Part shown: in pieces, positions 1 to 5,999 of the stretch
Numbering within the stretch: the stretch's first letter is position 1
Layout: each line of letters starts with the position of its first letter
Source of the DNA: JBBROH01 sp038229595
GTDB taxonomy: Bacteria > Chloroflexota > Chloroflexia > QHBQ01
Direction: 5' to 3'
DNA: 15,176 nucleotides
Assembly (NCBI GenBank): GCA_038229595.1
Contig: JBBROH010000105.1
Span: forward strand, 1-15,176
The notes under the pieces: generated by a model
Databases searched by the model: none
What the model was told of the DNA's origin: nothing
What the model saw: the letters and a program-made list of their open reading frames with translations, nothing else
Position numbers and translations under genes: made by a program

Positions 1-106
1 CCTGGTTTGTTTATCACTGGAACAGCAGACAACGATTGTATCTGTCGAACCGGCAGCTGAAAGGAAAGTTGAGCCTACGTGCCTGCTAGTCAGACACCAA
101 CCCGGT

Positions 107-721
107 TTAGCCAGTCCCCTTGAAGTGAGCTATGTTACTGTTGCTACCTACAATCCAGCCCTCTTGTGATGAGATCATATAAGTCGCGTAGAAGTTTATG
201 AACTCGAATCCTTCTGGCATCCTTAGTCTCTGCCAGTTACCATTCTGGTAGGATGCAACAAAGCCACTGTTGCCCACAATCCAGCCCTCGTTCTCAGAAA
301 GCATTTGAACATCACTAAGAACGGGTCCATCACTAGAACTTGGGCTTAGTACAAAGGAGTCGTTTGCCTCCCAACATTTACTTTGATAGTGAAGAATCTG
401 TCCCTGTTGACCAACAGCCCACCCTTTACCATTAACAAACATGGACATACCACGCATGGAACGATCTTTATAATTCTTGAAGGCACTCCATATACCATCT
501 TTGTAGTGCAGCATTTGATAACCCTTGCCAGTTGCCCAGCCTTCGTTTGGCGCAATCATCTGAATGATAGTGAAGTTAGCACTAACATTAAGAAGCGAGT
601 CCTGCTCTGTTATAGCACAACTTTCTGTAGAGCAACTAGTTAGTAGTTGCGCCATAAGGATGATAGTTGAGGACAGAAGACTTGAGCGCAACTTATTAGT
701 GCATCCGATCTGCTTAACCAT
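107..721 (-). CDS. Lipoprotein with YCF48/BNR-like repeats
   Basis: Predicted surface lipoprotein of 204 residues. The N-terminus is a lipoprotein signal: basic start, hydrophobic stretch at about residues 15-27, and a lipobox LTSC ending at Cys30. The mature part carries four short repeats built on GW(A/I)xG followed by a (L/A)xY or HY element and a tryptophan, with GW at about residues 61, 100, 147 and 189. This spacing of about 40-46 residues resembles the blades of YCF48-like or BNR-type beta-propellers. Only three complete repeats and the start of a fourth are present, fewer than a full propeller, so the protein may be truncated at its C-terminus. A weak AGAGG sits 9 nt before the ATG. 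The gene starts 12 nt after the SLH fragment on the same strand, so both may once have been co-transcribed. G+C is clearly lower than in the operon to the right, which hints at separate ancestry. The function is unknown; binding or a scaffold role is an inference. Confidence 0.72.
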   Translation of the reverse strand: MVKQIGCTNKLRSSLLSSTIILMAQLLTSCSTESCAITEQDSLLNVSANFTIIQMIAPNEGWATGKGYQMLHYKDGIWSAFKNYKDRSMRGMSMFVNGKGWAVGQQGQILHYQSKCWEANDSFVLSPSSSDGPVLSDVQMLSENEGWIVGNSGFVASYQNGNWQRLRMPEGFEFINFYATYMISSQEGWIVGSNSNIAHFKGTG

Positions 722-733
722 AATTAGATGCCT

Positions 734-1093
734 CTATGGAGCTGACTCCACTGCCTTGTTGATCACCTTGCTTATCTCATCTCGACGGATCGAGTCAGTG
801 GGTCGGTAGCACAGGCCAACACCTCCCTCGCACACTGCACCGTTAACAATACCACGTTGGTAGAGCGTCTCTATGGCTTTGTAACCAGAATAGTCTGCAG
901 GCACATCCTCAAAGGTGGGAGTTGGAGGGCTGATTAGCGGATAGGGTTTGACCCGAGCAAGCGTTACTGTACCCGCAGCACGGCTGACTGCCTGATTGGG
1001 AAGGAAGCAGGGTGATGCTGCGCCTGCGCCTGCACAAGGCGTGCTGCCGCGACGATGGGTAGTGGAGCGGACATTTGGGTGGCTGAACCACAA
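734..1093 (-). pseudogene. Truncated SLH-domain protein, C-terminal tail
   Basis: The last 60 residues (about 734-913) match a single S-layer homology repeat: FEDVP, then an amphipathic stretch with AIETLYQRGIVNG, then a YRPTDSIRRDEISKVI segment like the SLH pattern FxPxxxITRxE. SLH repeats anchor proteins to cell-wall polymers and normally occur in threes at the end of a larger exported protein. Here one repeat remains. The frame stays open upstream to about 1093, but the part beyond roughly 970 lies antisense to an IS5-type transposase fragment and is composition noise, so the nominal start codon is not credible and no signal peptide is visible. I read this as the 3' end of an SLH protein whose 5' part was lost when an IS element inserted and was then partly deleted. 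The stop lies 12 nt before the next lipoprotein gene. Confidence 0.6.
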
Positions 1094-1196
1094 CCGCCGG
1101 TTGAGTAAGGATTATGAAGTGCTGCCGGAGAGTAGTGAAGGCTGGATACACCTAACAATGAGCCGGTTGATGATGCGGCGACTAGCCGCCCCTTAG
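996..1196 (+). pseudogene. IS5-family transposase, C-terminal fragment
   Basis: The frame ends in the hallmark C-terminus of IS5-family (IS427/IS1031-like) DDE transposases: LPRRWVVERTFGWLN, then NRRLSKDYE, then a SEGWIHLTMSRLMMRRLA tail. The RRWVVERTFxW segment carries the last catalytic glutamate of the DDE triad. Only about 50 residues with this similarity remain, from around position 1036 to the TAG at 1194. The catalytic aspartates and the whole N-terminus are missing, so the fragment cannot be active. Downstream, about 1208-1226 (GATTTATAAACCGTTTCTT) has the position and look of an IS terminal inverted repeat, but its partner is absent. The fragment abuts the cut SLH gene on the opposite strand, with the junction somewhere between about 970 and 1036. 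Confidence 0.75.
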
Positions 1197-1337
1197 CGAT
1201 ATGCAAGATTTATAAACCGTTTCTTGGCACTGCGGCGCACGGCAGTACAGCCGCGTTAAGCATAATATGCTGTTAGCCACTCAGGCATTTTACCACATGG
1301 GCGCGAATACTGCCATAGAAAACAGGAATTGCCTTAA

Positions 1338-1424
1338 GGCCTTTTCATAAAACTCGTTTTGAGTACGAGCTAAAACCTTGTACAAGAGGCAGCTTGTGCC
1401 TGGTCTTGGCTTTATGAAAAGGCC
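1338..1424. repeat. MITE-like element with 14-bp terminal inverted repeats
   Basis: GGCCTTTTCATAAA at 1338-1351 is the perfect reverse complement of TTTATGAAAAGGCC at 1411-1424. The element is 87 bp and non-coding, with internal stems CTCG/CGAG (1353-1356 and 1365-1368 region), the palindrome CTTGTACAAG (about 1377-1386) and AGGCA/TGCCT (1387-1391 and 1397-1401). The bases just outside (TTAA on the left, CTAA on the right) are similar but not a clean target-site duplication. The size and end structure resemble a miniature inverted-repeat element or the solo ends of a lost insertion sequence, and a worn transposase fragment lies 140 bp to the left. The repeat ends are seen directly; the mobile origin is inferred. 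A transcription terminator is less likely because the loop is 59 nt long. Confidence 0.5.
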
Positions 1425-1522
1425 CTAAGCTGCTCCTTAGGCAGGTTGACAAGCCAGCTTGTGTCTGCTATGCTACAGCAAGAGCCAATAGGCTTGATTA
1501 AAATAGCAGATACCTCCTGCCC

Positions 1523-1669
1523 CTTAGCTTGTTTAGCTAGCTAAGACACCTTGCATAAGCAGGGGATCAGCCGCTATCGTTGCCACAACGCTGCACTCAA
1601 CACCCTGCGGCTGGGAAGCAGCCAACGAGCGGTAATCTAAAGGCGTTAGTTTGTAGAAGCCTCTGGCTT
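1523..1669 (+). promoter_or_regulatory. Structured region, possible operon leader
   Basis: Several perfect stems follow each other just upstream of the eight-gene operon. CTTAGCT/AGCTAAG has arms at 1523-1529 and 1539-1545. CAGCCGC/GCGGCTG has arms at 1568-1574 and 1607-1613 and encloses CGTTG-CCA-CAACG (1578-1590). GGCTG-GGAAG-CAGCC spans 1609-1623, and AAGCC-TCT-GGCTT spans 1657-1669. The GGCTG segment at 1609-1613 is shared by two stems, so the left and right structures exclude each other. That is the arrangement expected of a leader with two alternative folds. No known riboswitch class is recognised, and I cannot show that the region is transcribed with the operon. Confidence 0.3.
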
Positions 1670-1801
1670 TAGCTAAGGGGTGCTTCACAGCGGACTGCAA
1701 TGGGTGGGGCGTAGATCGCTGTTGCGGCTTGTAGCTCGTGTGTAGGTAGCGTTCAGCCCTGCGCCCTATCAGCCGAACCACAGTGAACAGGAGGACAGTA
1801 G

Positions 1802-3889
1802 ATGCGTAGCAGCCCTTCCCGACAGGTGCTTGAGCAAGGCCTGGCTCGTATGGTTGGCGATCCCTTGCAGCAGGTGTACTACGCCCCTCTTAGCATCTAT
1901 ATGGAACGTGAGGGGCTATGGCTGGTGCTTGACCCTGATGCTCCCCATTGGCTGGCGACCAACACAGTTGGCGAATACATCTTGCGGCTGTGCGACGGGC
2001 GGCGCAGCGTGGCCGAAGTCGCCGCCGCCGTAGCCCTGCGCTACGATCTTGCTGCCGCCCCCACTGAGCAGACGCTTGCTTTCCTCAATCAGGCCGCCGC
2101 CATTGAGTTTGTTAGCCGCAAGCCACGCCTGCAACCGCCCTACCCTGGCCGCGAAGCAACGGTCAGCCCCGGTCGCCTCAACGAACTGTACGTCTTCGTC
2201 ACCAACGATTGCAATCTGCGCTGCACCCACTGCTATGTCTCATCCGGCGATTATGTGCCGCCAGAGGAGATGACCACCGCCGACATTATGCGGCTGGTGG
2301 ATGAGGCGCGGGAGTTGGGGGTTGAACGTTTCTATTTCACCGGCGGTGAGCCGTTTATGCGCCGCGATATATTTGAATTGATTGATTACGTCTGTGCCGA
2401 GTCTGAACTGGTCATGTTGACCAACGCGACTTTCTTCAACAAGACGATCCTGGCGCAGTTGACCGAAGCAGCCCGCAAAGCTAATGGCGATGTGACCGAC
2501 GACTTCAACCATCCACGCCGCCTGGTCATGCAGGTGTCGGTGGATGGCCCCGACCAGGAGTTGCATGAGATCATTCGGGGCAAGCGCACCTTCGCGCGCA
2601 CCGTGCAGGGCATCCGTGATTTGACCGCTATTGGCCTGACCCCAATTGTCAGCACAACGATTAACACCCACAATATCGAGCGGATGGCAGAAGTCACTCG
2701 GCTACTGGCCGGGCTGGGGGTCAAGGAACAGCACGTCCTTTGGCTACAAGAGCGGGGTCGCGCTTATGACAATGACGAACTGCTGGTGCCGCCCGCAAAG
2801 GTAACGGCAATCATGCGCGAACTGCGGCAAATTGCCGCCGAACTGGGCGTTGTAATTGATAACGAGGCTAGCCTGCGGGTGCGCCTGCGCGGCAAACATG
2901 GCCGCAAAACAGATATGTGTAATTGTGGTTATGAGAGTTTGGACGTGTTCAGCGACGGACAGGTTTACCCCTGTGTCTGGTTCAGCGGCGCGCCCAGCCT
3001 AGCTTGTGGGTCAGTGCGCGAGCGTGGGCTGCGCGACATCTGGCTTAATTCGCCGATCCTGCGCGAAATCCGGGCGGGCAGCGTACAACGACGCGAGGGT
3101 TGCAGCGATTGTCACCTCAAGTTCCTGTGTGGCGGTGGCACCAACTGCTCCTCCTACTTCGACAGCCTGGCAACACGGGGCAAGGGCAGCTTTATGGCTG
3201 CCGAGCCGTACTGTGAGACCTACATGGACCTTAGCCACGACCTGTTGTGGGACCTGGCTGGGGCGGGGGTTGGTCCGCTAGCTGACGGTTACAACCCGCC
3301 AGCTATCTACAACGCGATGGAAGGGCAGGGCGCAGTTTGTGCGCGGCCACACACCAACGCAACCAACAGCGCGTTCGAGGTCGGTAGCTTCCACTGTGCT
3401 TGCGTCTTGCAAGCGGATGTAGCCGACGGCCTCAAGGTACGCTCGGCGGCCCGGCTAGCGGCAATGGCGGCAGGCGACCTCGCGGCCAGCCCCGGCCACA
3501 GCAGCCCCGGTACGCTGCTCAACGACCACGGCAACACCCGCGAACATTATATCCCCCGACGCGGCGACTTCATCCCCATCTTTGTTAATGATGAGCCAAC
3601 GCCCGCCCCCGCCCCGGTTGTGGTTGCTACCCCAGCCGCCGTTGCCACTGCTGCCAGCCTCAACGAGAGCACGGTATTCGACGGCATGGGCCAGGCTTGT
3701 GTCGAGTTGCTGCTAACGATGGCCCGACAGGTGCGCGGCCTGGATGTCGGCCACATTCTTAAGGTTGTGACCGATGACCCTGCTGCTAAAGAGGATTTGG
3801 CTGCGTGGTGCCGGATGACAGGTAACGAACTGACCGCTACAGTCAAAGGTCAAGGCTACGCCAGCTACTACATCCGCAGGGTGAATTGA
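1802..3889 (+). CDS. Radical SAM/SPASM protein with PqqD and TusA-like domains
   Basis: First gene of the operon, 695 residues, with AGGAGG 7 nt before the ATG. Residues about 25-105 form a PqqD-like domain, the fold that binds precursor peptides as a RiPP recognition element. The radical SAM core begins at about 128 and has the [4Fe-4S] motif CNLRCTHC (Cys137, 141, 144) and GGEP at 181-184. A SPASM-type domain with many cysteines follows (373, 375, 391, 402, 434, 437, 443, 449, 471) and would hold auxiliary Fe-S clusters. After a Pro/Ala-rich linker (about 598-620), residues about 624-695 match the TusA sulfur-carrier fold, ending in AWCRMTGNEL. The TusA CPxP site is changed: Cys633 is kept but is followed by VEL. 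A short segment with HCAC at 531-534 precedes the linker and is unassigned. The PqqD part suggests a peptide substrate and the TusA part suggests sulfur transfer; both are inferences. Confidence 0.88.
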   Translation: MRSSPSRQVLEQGLARMVGDPLQQVYYAPLSIYMEREGLWLVLDPDAPHWLATNTVGEYILRLCDGRRSVAEVAAAVALRYDLAAAPTEQTLAFLNQAAAIEFVSRKPRLQPPYPGREATVSPGRLNELYVFVTNDCNLRCTHCYVSSGDYVPPEEMTTADIMRLVDEARELGVERFYFTGGEPFMRRDIFELIDYVCAESELVMLTNATFFNKTILAQLTEAARKANGDVTDDFNHPRRLVMQVSVDGPDQELHEIIRGKRTFARTVQGIRDLTAIGLTPIVSTTINTHNIERMAEVTRLLAGLGVKEQHVLWLQERGRAYDNDELLVPPAKVTAIMRELRQIAAELGVVIDNEASLRVRLRGKHGRKTDMCNCGYESLDVFSDGQVYPCVWFSGAPSLACGSVRERGLRDIWLNSPILREIRAGSVQRREGCSDCHLKFLCGGGTNCSSYFDSLATRGKGSFMAAEPYCETYMDLSHDLLWDLAGAGVGPLADGYNPPAIYNAMEGQGAVCARPHTNATNSAFEVGSFHCACVLQADVADGLKVRSAARLAAMAAGDLAASPGHSSPGTLLNDHGNTREHYIPRRGDFIPIFVNDEPTPAPAPVVVATPAAVATAASLNESTVFDGMGQACVELLLTMARQVRGLDVGHILKVVTDDPAAKEDLAAWCRMTGNELTATVKGQGYASYYIRRVN

Positions 3890-3891
3890 AG

Positions 3892-4149
3892 ATGAGCAAG
3901 CTGGAAGCAATCCAAAGCGATGCAATCAGAGTAGACGAAGTGTTGGATGGTGGGCCAAGCGGCTGCGGCGAACTGCTGATGCTGCTACATAGTCGGCTGC
4001 GGCAGTTGCCAGCCAGCCATGTGATCGAGGTCATTACCTACGATCTGGGTGCGAAGGAGGACTTGCCCGCCTGGTGTCGTTTGACCGGCCACAGCCTGCT
4101 GGCTGTGCATGACCAGCATTACTTTATCCGCAAGCGGAACGAACCGTAA
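3892..4149 (+). CDS. TusA-like sulfur-carrier family protein
   Basis: Small cytosolic protein of 85 residues from the ATG two bases after the previous stop; a TTG two codons upstream, overlapping that stop, is the alternative. From about residue 18 the sequence follows the TusA/SirA fold: a short strand with DGGPSGCGELL, a long helix, the strand VIEVITYD, then KEDLPAWCRLTGHSLL and a final YFIRK strand. TusA proteins carry persulfide sulfur on the cysteine of CPxP. Here the cysteine is retained at the right place but the prolines are not. The protein is clearly paralogous to the C-terminal domain of the preceding radical SAM protein: both have ELL after the cysteine and (A/P)AWCR(M/L)TG. A second conserved cysteine lies in AWCR. 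A DsrE-like gene follows, the same pairing seen in sulfur relays and in YedF proteins. Confidence 0.82.
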   Translation: MSKLEAIQSDAIRVDEVLDGGPSGCGELLMLLHSRLRQLPASHVIEVITYDLGAKEDLPAWCRLTGHSLLAVHDQHYFIRKRNEP

Positions 4150-4177
4150 CTACAATCAACTACAAGGAGAATGTACA

Positions 4178-4537
4178 ATGGCTAAAATGGTGGTAAGTAT
4201 TACCCACGCGAAGGACGATCAGGACAAGGCGACGGTCGGGTTTGTAGTCGCTAACGCTGGACTGGTCAGCGGTCAGGAAGTTGTCATCTTCCTCAGCAGC
4301 GAAGGGGCGCGGCTGGGCGAAGCAGGCTATGCCGATGACATCCATGAGGAAGGCTTCCAACCGCTCAAGAGTCTGATCAGCAGCTTTGCCGAGAACGGCG
4401 GCGCAATCTGGGTCTGCTCCCCTTGCTTCAAGAAGCGCGGGTTGGGCGAGGACAAGCTGGTGGCTGGGGGGCTGATCGTCGGCGGGGCCAAGCTGGTTGA
4501 GTTCCTCAGCCAGGGCGCAAGCTGCATCAGCTACTAA
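4178..4537 (+). CDS. DsrE/DsrF-like family protein
   Basis: A 119-residue cytosolic protein. The ATG at 4178 is chosen because AAGGAGA (4164-4170) lies 7 nt upstream; longer readings enter the previous gene. The order of elements fits the DsrE/YchN fold: start MAKMVVSIT, a helix, a GQEVVIFLSSEG strand-loop, a DIHEEGFQPLKSLI segment, then GGAIWVCSPCFKKRG and a final helix. Cys80 and Cys83 form a CxxC at the position where DsrE-type sulfur acceptors carry their reactive cysteine; Cys116 lies near the C-terminus. DsrE proteins accept or pass persulfide sulfur, often from TusA. The gene directly follows two TusA-like domains, so a local sulfur relay is a reasonable inference. Its true partner and substrate cannot be read from the sequence. 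Confidence 0.85.
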   Translation: MAKMVVSITHAKDDQDKATVGFVVANAGLVSGQEVVIFLSSEGARLGEAGYADDIHEEGFQPLKSLISSFAENGGAIWVCSPCFKKRGLGEDKLVAGGLIVGGAKLVEFLSQGASCISY

Positions 4538-4561
4538 GCAGCGTCGGGACCGGGGGTGACG

Positions 4562-5344
4562 ATGCAGGCGAACGCAGGTCTACTGATGATCATGGCGAAA
4601 CAACCACAGGTGGGGGCGGTCAAGACCCGGCTTTGCCCGCCCCTATCGGTGGAACAGGCTTCGCTGCTCTATCAGGCGTTCCTCGACGACACGATCCAGC
4701 TGGTGGCTGCCGCTTGTCGTCTGGTAGGGAGGGTTAGCCCAGCGATTGCCTACAGCCCGGCTACCGCCTACAGCTACTTCCGCGCCCTTGCCCCCAATGA
4801 GTTTGTGTTGCTACCGCAAGAGGGGGCGAACTTTGGTGAGCGGCTCGGTGGCCTGCCCGTGCAGGCGCAGGCTCTTGGCTACGGTCATGTAGCGATGATC
4901 GACAGCGACAGCCCAACCTTGCCCCCGGAGTACGCCGCCCGCTGCTTCAGCGAACTGGCCCGCCCAGAAGTGGACTACGTACTCGGCCCTTGCACCGACG
5001 GTGGCTACTACCTGATTGGCCTCAAGCAACCTCAACCCGCGCTCTTTGCCGGGATCAGTTGGAGTACCAGCGTGGTAACGGCGCAAACCCTGGCCGCTGG
5101 CGAACAGGCAGGGTTGCATGGGGTTCTGCTACCGACCTGGTACGATATTGACACCGCAGATCACCTCGCCACCTTGCGGGCCGAGTTGCGGGCTGAACCA
5201 CAACGCGCCCCGCACACCAGCAGAGTGCTTGCTTCTGACGAGCAAACCGAACGCACTGTCGCCAACCCTACGTCGTCACCCTTAGCAACTACCTTTGCAA
5301 GTGCAGTTACAGCAGGAGGCAGCAACGATGGCAGTAAGCACTAA
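4562..5344 (+). CDS. DUF2064 glycosyltransferase-like protein (TIGR04282 type)
   Basis: Nucleotidyl/glycosyl-transferase fold of the DUF2064 family, also described as radical SAM/selenodomain-associated transferase 1; 260 residues. Family motifs in order: MAKQPQVGAVKTRL near the N-terminus, a GERLGG helix, IDSDSPTLPPE, then VLGPCTDGGYYLIGL, WSTSVV and WYDIDTADHL. The first and middle motifs form the nucleotide-sugar pocket in this GT-A-like fold. The last 60 or so residues are an Ala/Thr/Ser-rich tail with no recognised domain, longer than usual for the family. I chose the ATG at 4562; a GTG two codons upstream (4556) is equally open. The gene's 3' end overlaps the start of the DoxX-like gene by 17 nt, a sign of translational coupling. 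The donor and acceptor are unknown. Confidence 0.86.
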   Translation: MQANAGLLMIMAKQPQVGAVKTRLCPPLSVEQASLLYQAFLDDTIQLVAAACRLVGRVSPAIAYSPATAYSYFRALAPNEFVLLPQEGANFGERLGGLPVQAQALGYGHVAMIDSDSPTLPPEYAARCFSELARPEVDYVLGPCTDGGYYLIGLKQPQPALFAGISWSTSVVTAQTLAAGEQAGLHGVLLPTWYDIDTADHLATLRAELRAEPQRAPHTSRVLASDEQTERTVANPTSSPLATTFASAVTAGGSNDGSKH

Positions 5345-5999
5345 CACAGTCAACCGGGTGGCAGTCAGCGACAACACGACGGTAGTGGATGAAGCTACCG
5401 CACAGCGGGTCTATGACCAGCGCGTACCAACCTGGCCTTTGCGGTTCGCCAGCCTGGTGATCGGCTATCTCTGGTTCACCCAGACACTTTGGAAGCTACC
5501 CTGGAACAACTTTGGCAATGTGGGCGAGCGGGCTAACGGCCTGGTTGTCAACACCAACCTTACAGCCCAGCAACCTGGCCCCTTCGTTGACAGTGGCGGT
5601 GGCCTCTACCACTGGATGGTGCAGGAAGCAATTTATGGCAACAAGGTTGTGCCTGGCTACGGCGATCTGATCAAGAACCTGGTGCTGCCCAACTGGCAGG
5701 TGGTTGGCTGGCTGACCTTCCTGCTCGAAGCGGCCATTGCCCTGCTGTTGATCTTCGGTCTGTTCAGTCGGTTGGGCGGCTTCCTCAGCCTGCTGCAAGC
5801 CGCTAACCTATACATTGGCCTCAGCCAGCACCCCCAAGAGTGGCCCTGGACGTATGGGATGCTGCTAACACTCGGCTTCATCTTCATGCTGACTGGGGCG
5901 GGGCGGGTGCTGGGGCTGGATCAACTGCTGCGGCCTCGGCTGCGGCGGGCCAAAGCGAACGGCAACCGGGTTGCCAGCCTGCTCTACTGGTTGACCTGA
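5328..5999 (+). CDS. DoxX/DoxD-like membrane protein
   Basis: Integral membrane protein of 223 residues. Start chosen at the ATG with AGGAGG (5314-5319) 8 nt upstream; a longer open frame to 5295 has no such site. Predicted membrane helices lie at about 39-56, 122-145, 148-165 and 176-196, the four-helix layout of the DoxX family. The first helix is followed by a long loop with WKLPWNNFG and a WMVQEAIYG helix. DoxD is the small subunit of a thiosulfate:quinone oxidoreductase and DoxX relatives are often linked to sulfur or redox chemistry, which would suit the TusA/DsrE neighbours. No DoxA gene is present, so thiosulfate oxidation itself is not supported. The stop shares its A with the next start (TGATG). 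Confidence 0.78.
   Translation: MAVSTNTVNRVAVSDNTTVVDEATAQRVYDQRVPTWPLRFASLVIGYLWFTQTLWKLPWNNFGNVGERANGLVVNTNLTAQQPGPFVDSGGGLYHWMVQEAIYGNKVVPGYGDLIKNLVLPNWQVVGWLTFLLEAAIALLLIFGLFSRLGGFLSLLQAANLYIGLSQHPQEWPWTYGMLLTLGFIFMLTGAGRVLGLDQLLRPRLRRAKANGNRVASLLYWLT

Larger units (their letters stand above)
1197..1801 (+). other. Long non-coding spacer with many hairpins
   Basis: This stretch lies between the IS remnant and the main operon and contains no convincing protein gene. An 82-residue minus-strand open frame (1533-1781) shows no recognisable domain and lacks a ribosome-binding site. The spacer contains a possible IS end (about 1208-1226), a short palindrome AGCATAATATGCT (1259-1271), the 14-bp inverted repeat described separately, a 6-bp stem CCTAAG/CTTAGG (1424-1429 with 1436-1441) and the cluster of stems at 1523-1669. 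The last bases hold a strong AGGAGG (1789-1794) 7 nt before the ATG of the first operon gene. No clear -35/-10 pair stands out by eye. Confidence 0.7.

Noticed and set aside
1338..1441. CRISPR-like repeat array in the spacer
   Set aside because: The repeats are single inverted pairs, not regularly spaced direct repeats with spacers.
1533..1781. 82-residue minus-strand open frame in the long spacer
   Set aside because: No domain, no ribosome-binding site, and it covers the hairpin cluster; best read as chance.
2240..2724. Long minus-strand frames inside the first radical SAM gene
   Set aside because: They are shadows of a gene with clear domain order on the plus strand.
5328..5999. Complete thiosulfate:quinone oxidoreductase
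   Set aside because: Only a DoxX/DoxD-like subunit is present; there is no DoxA-like gene nearby.
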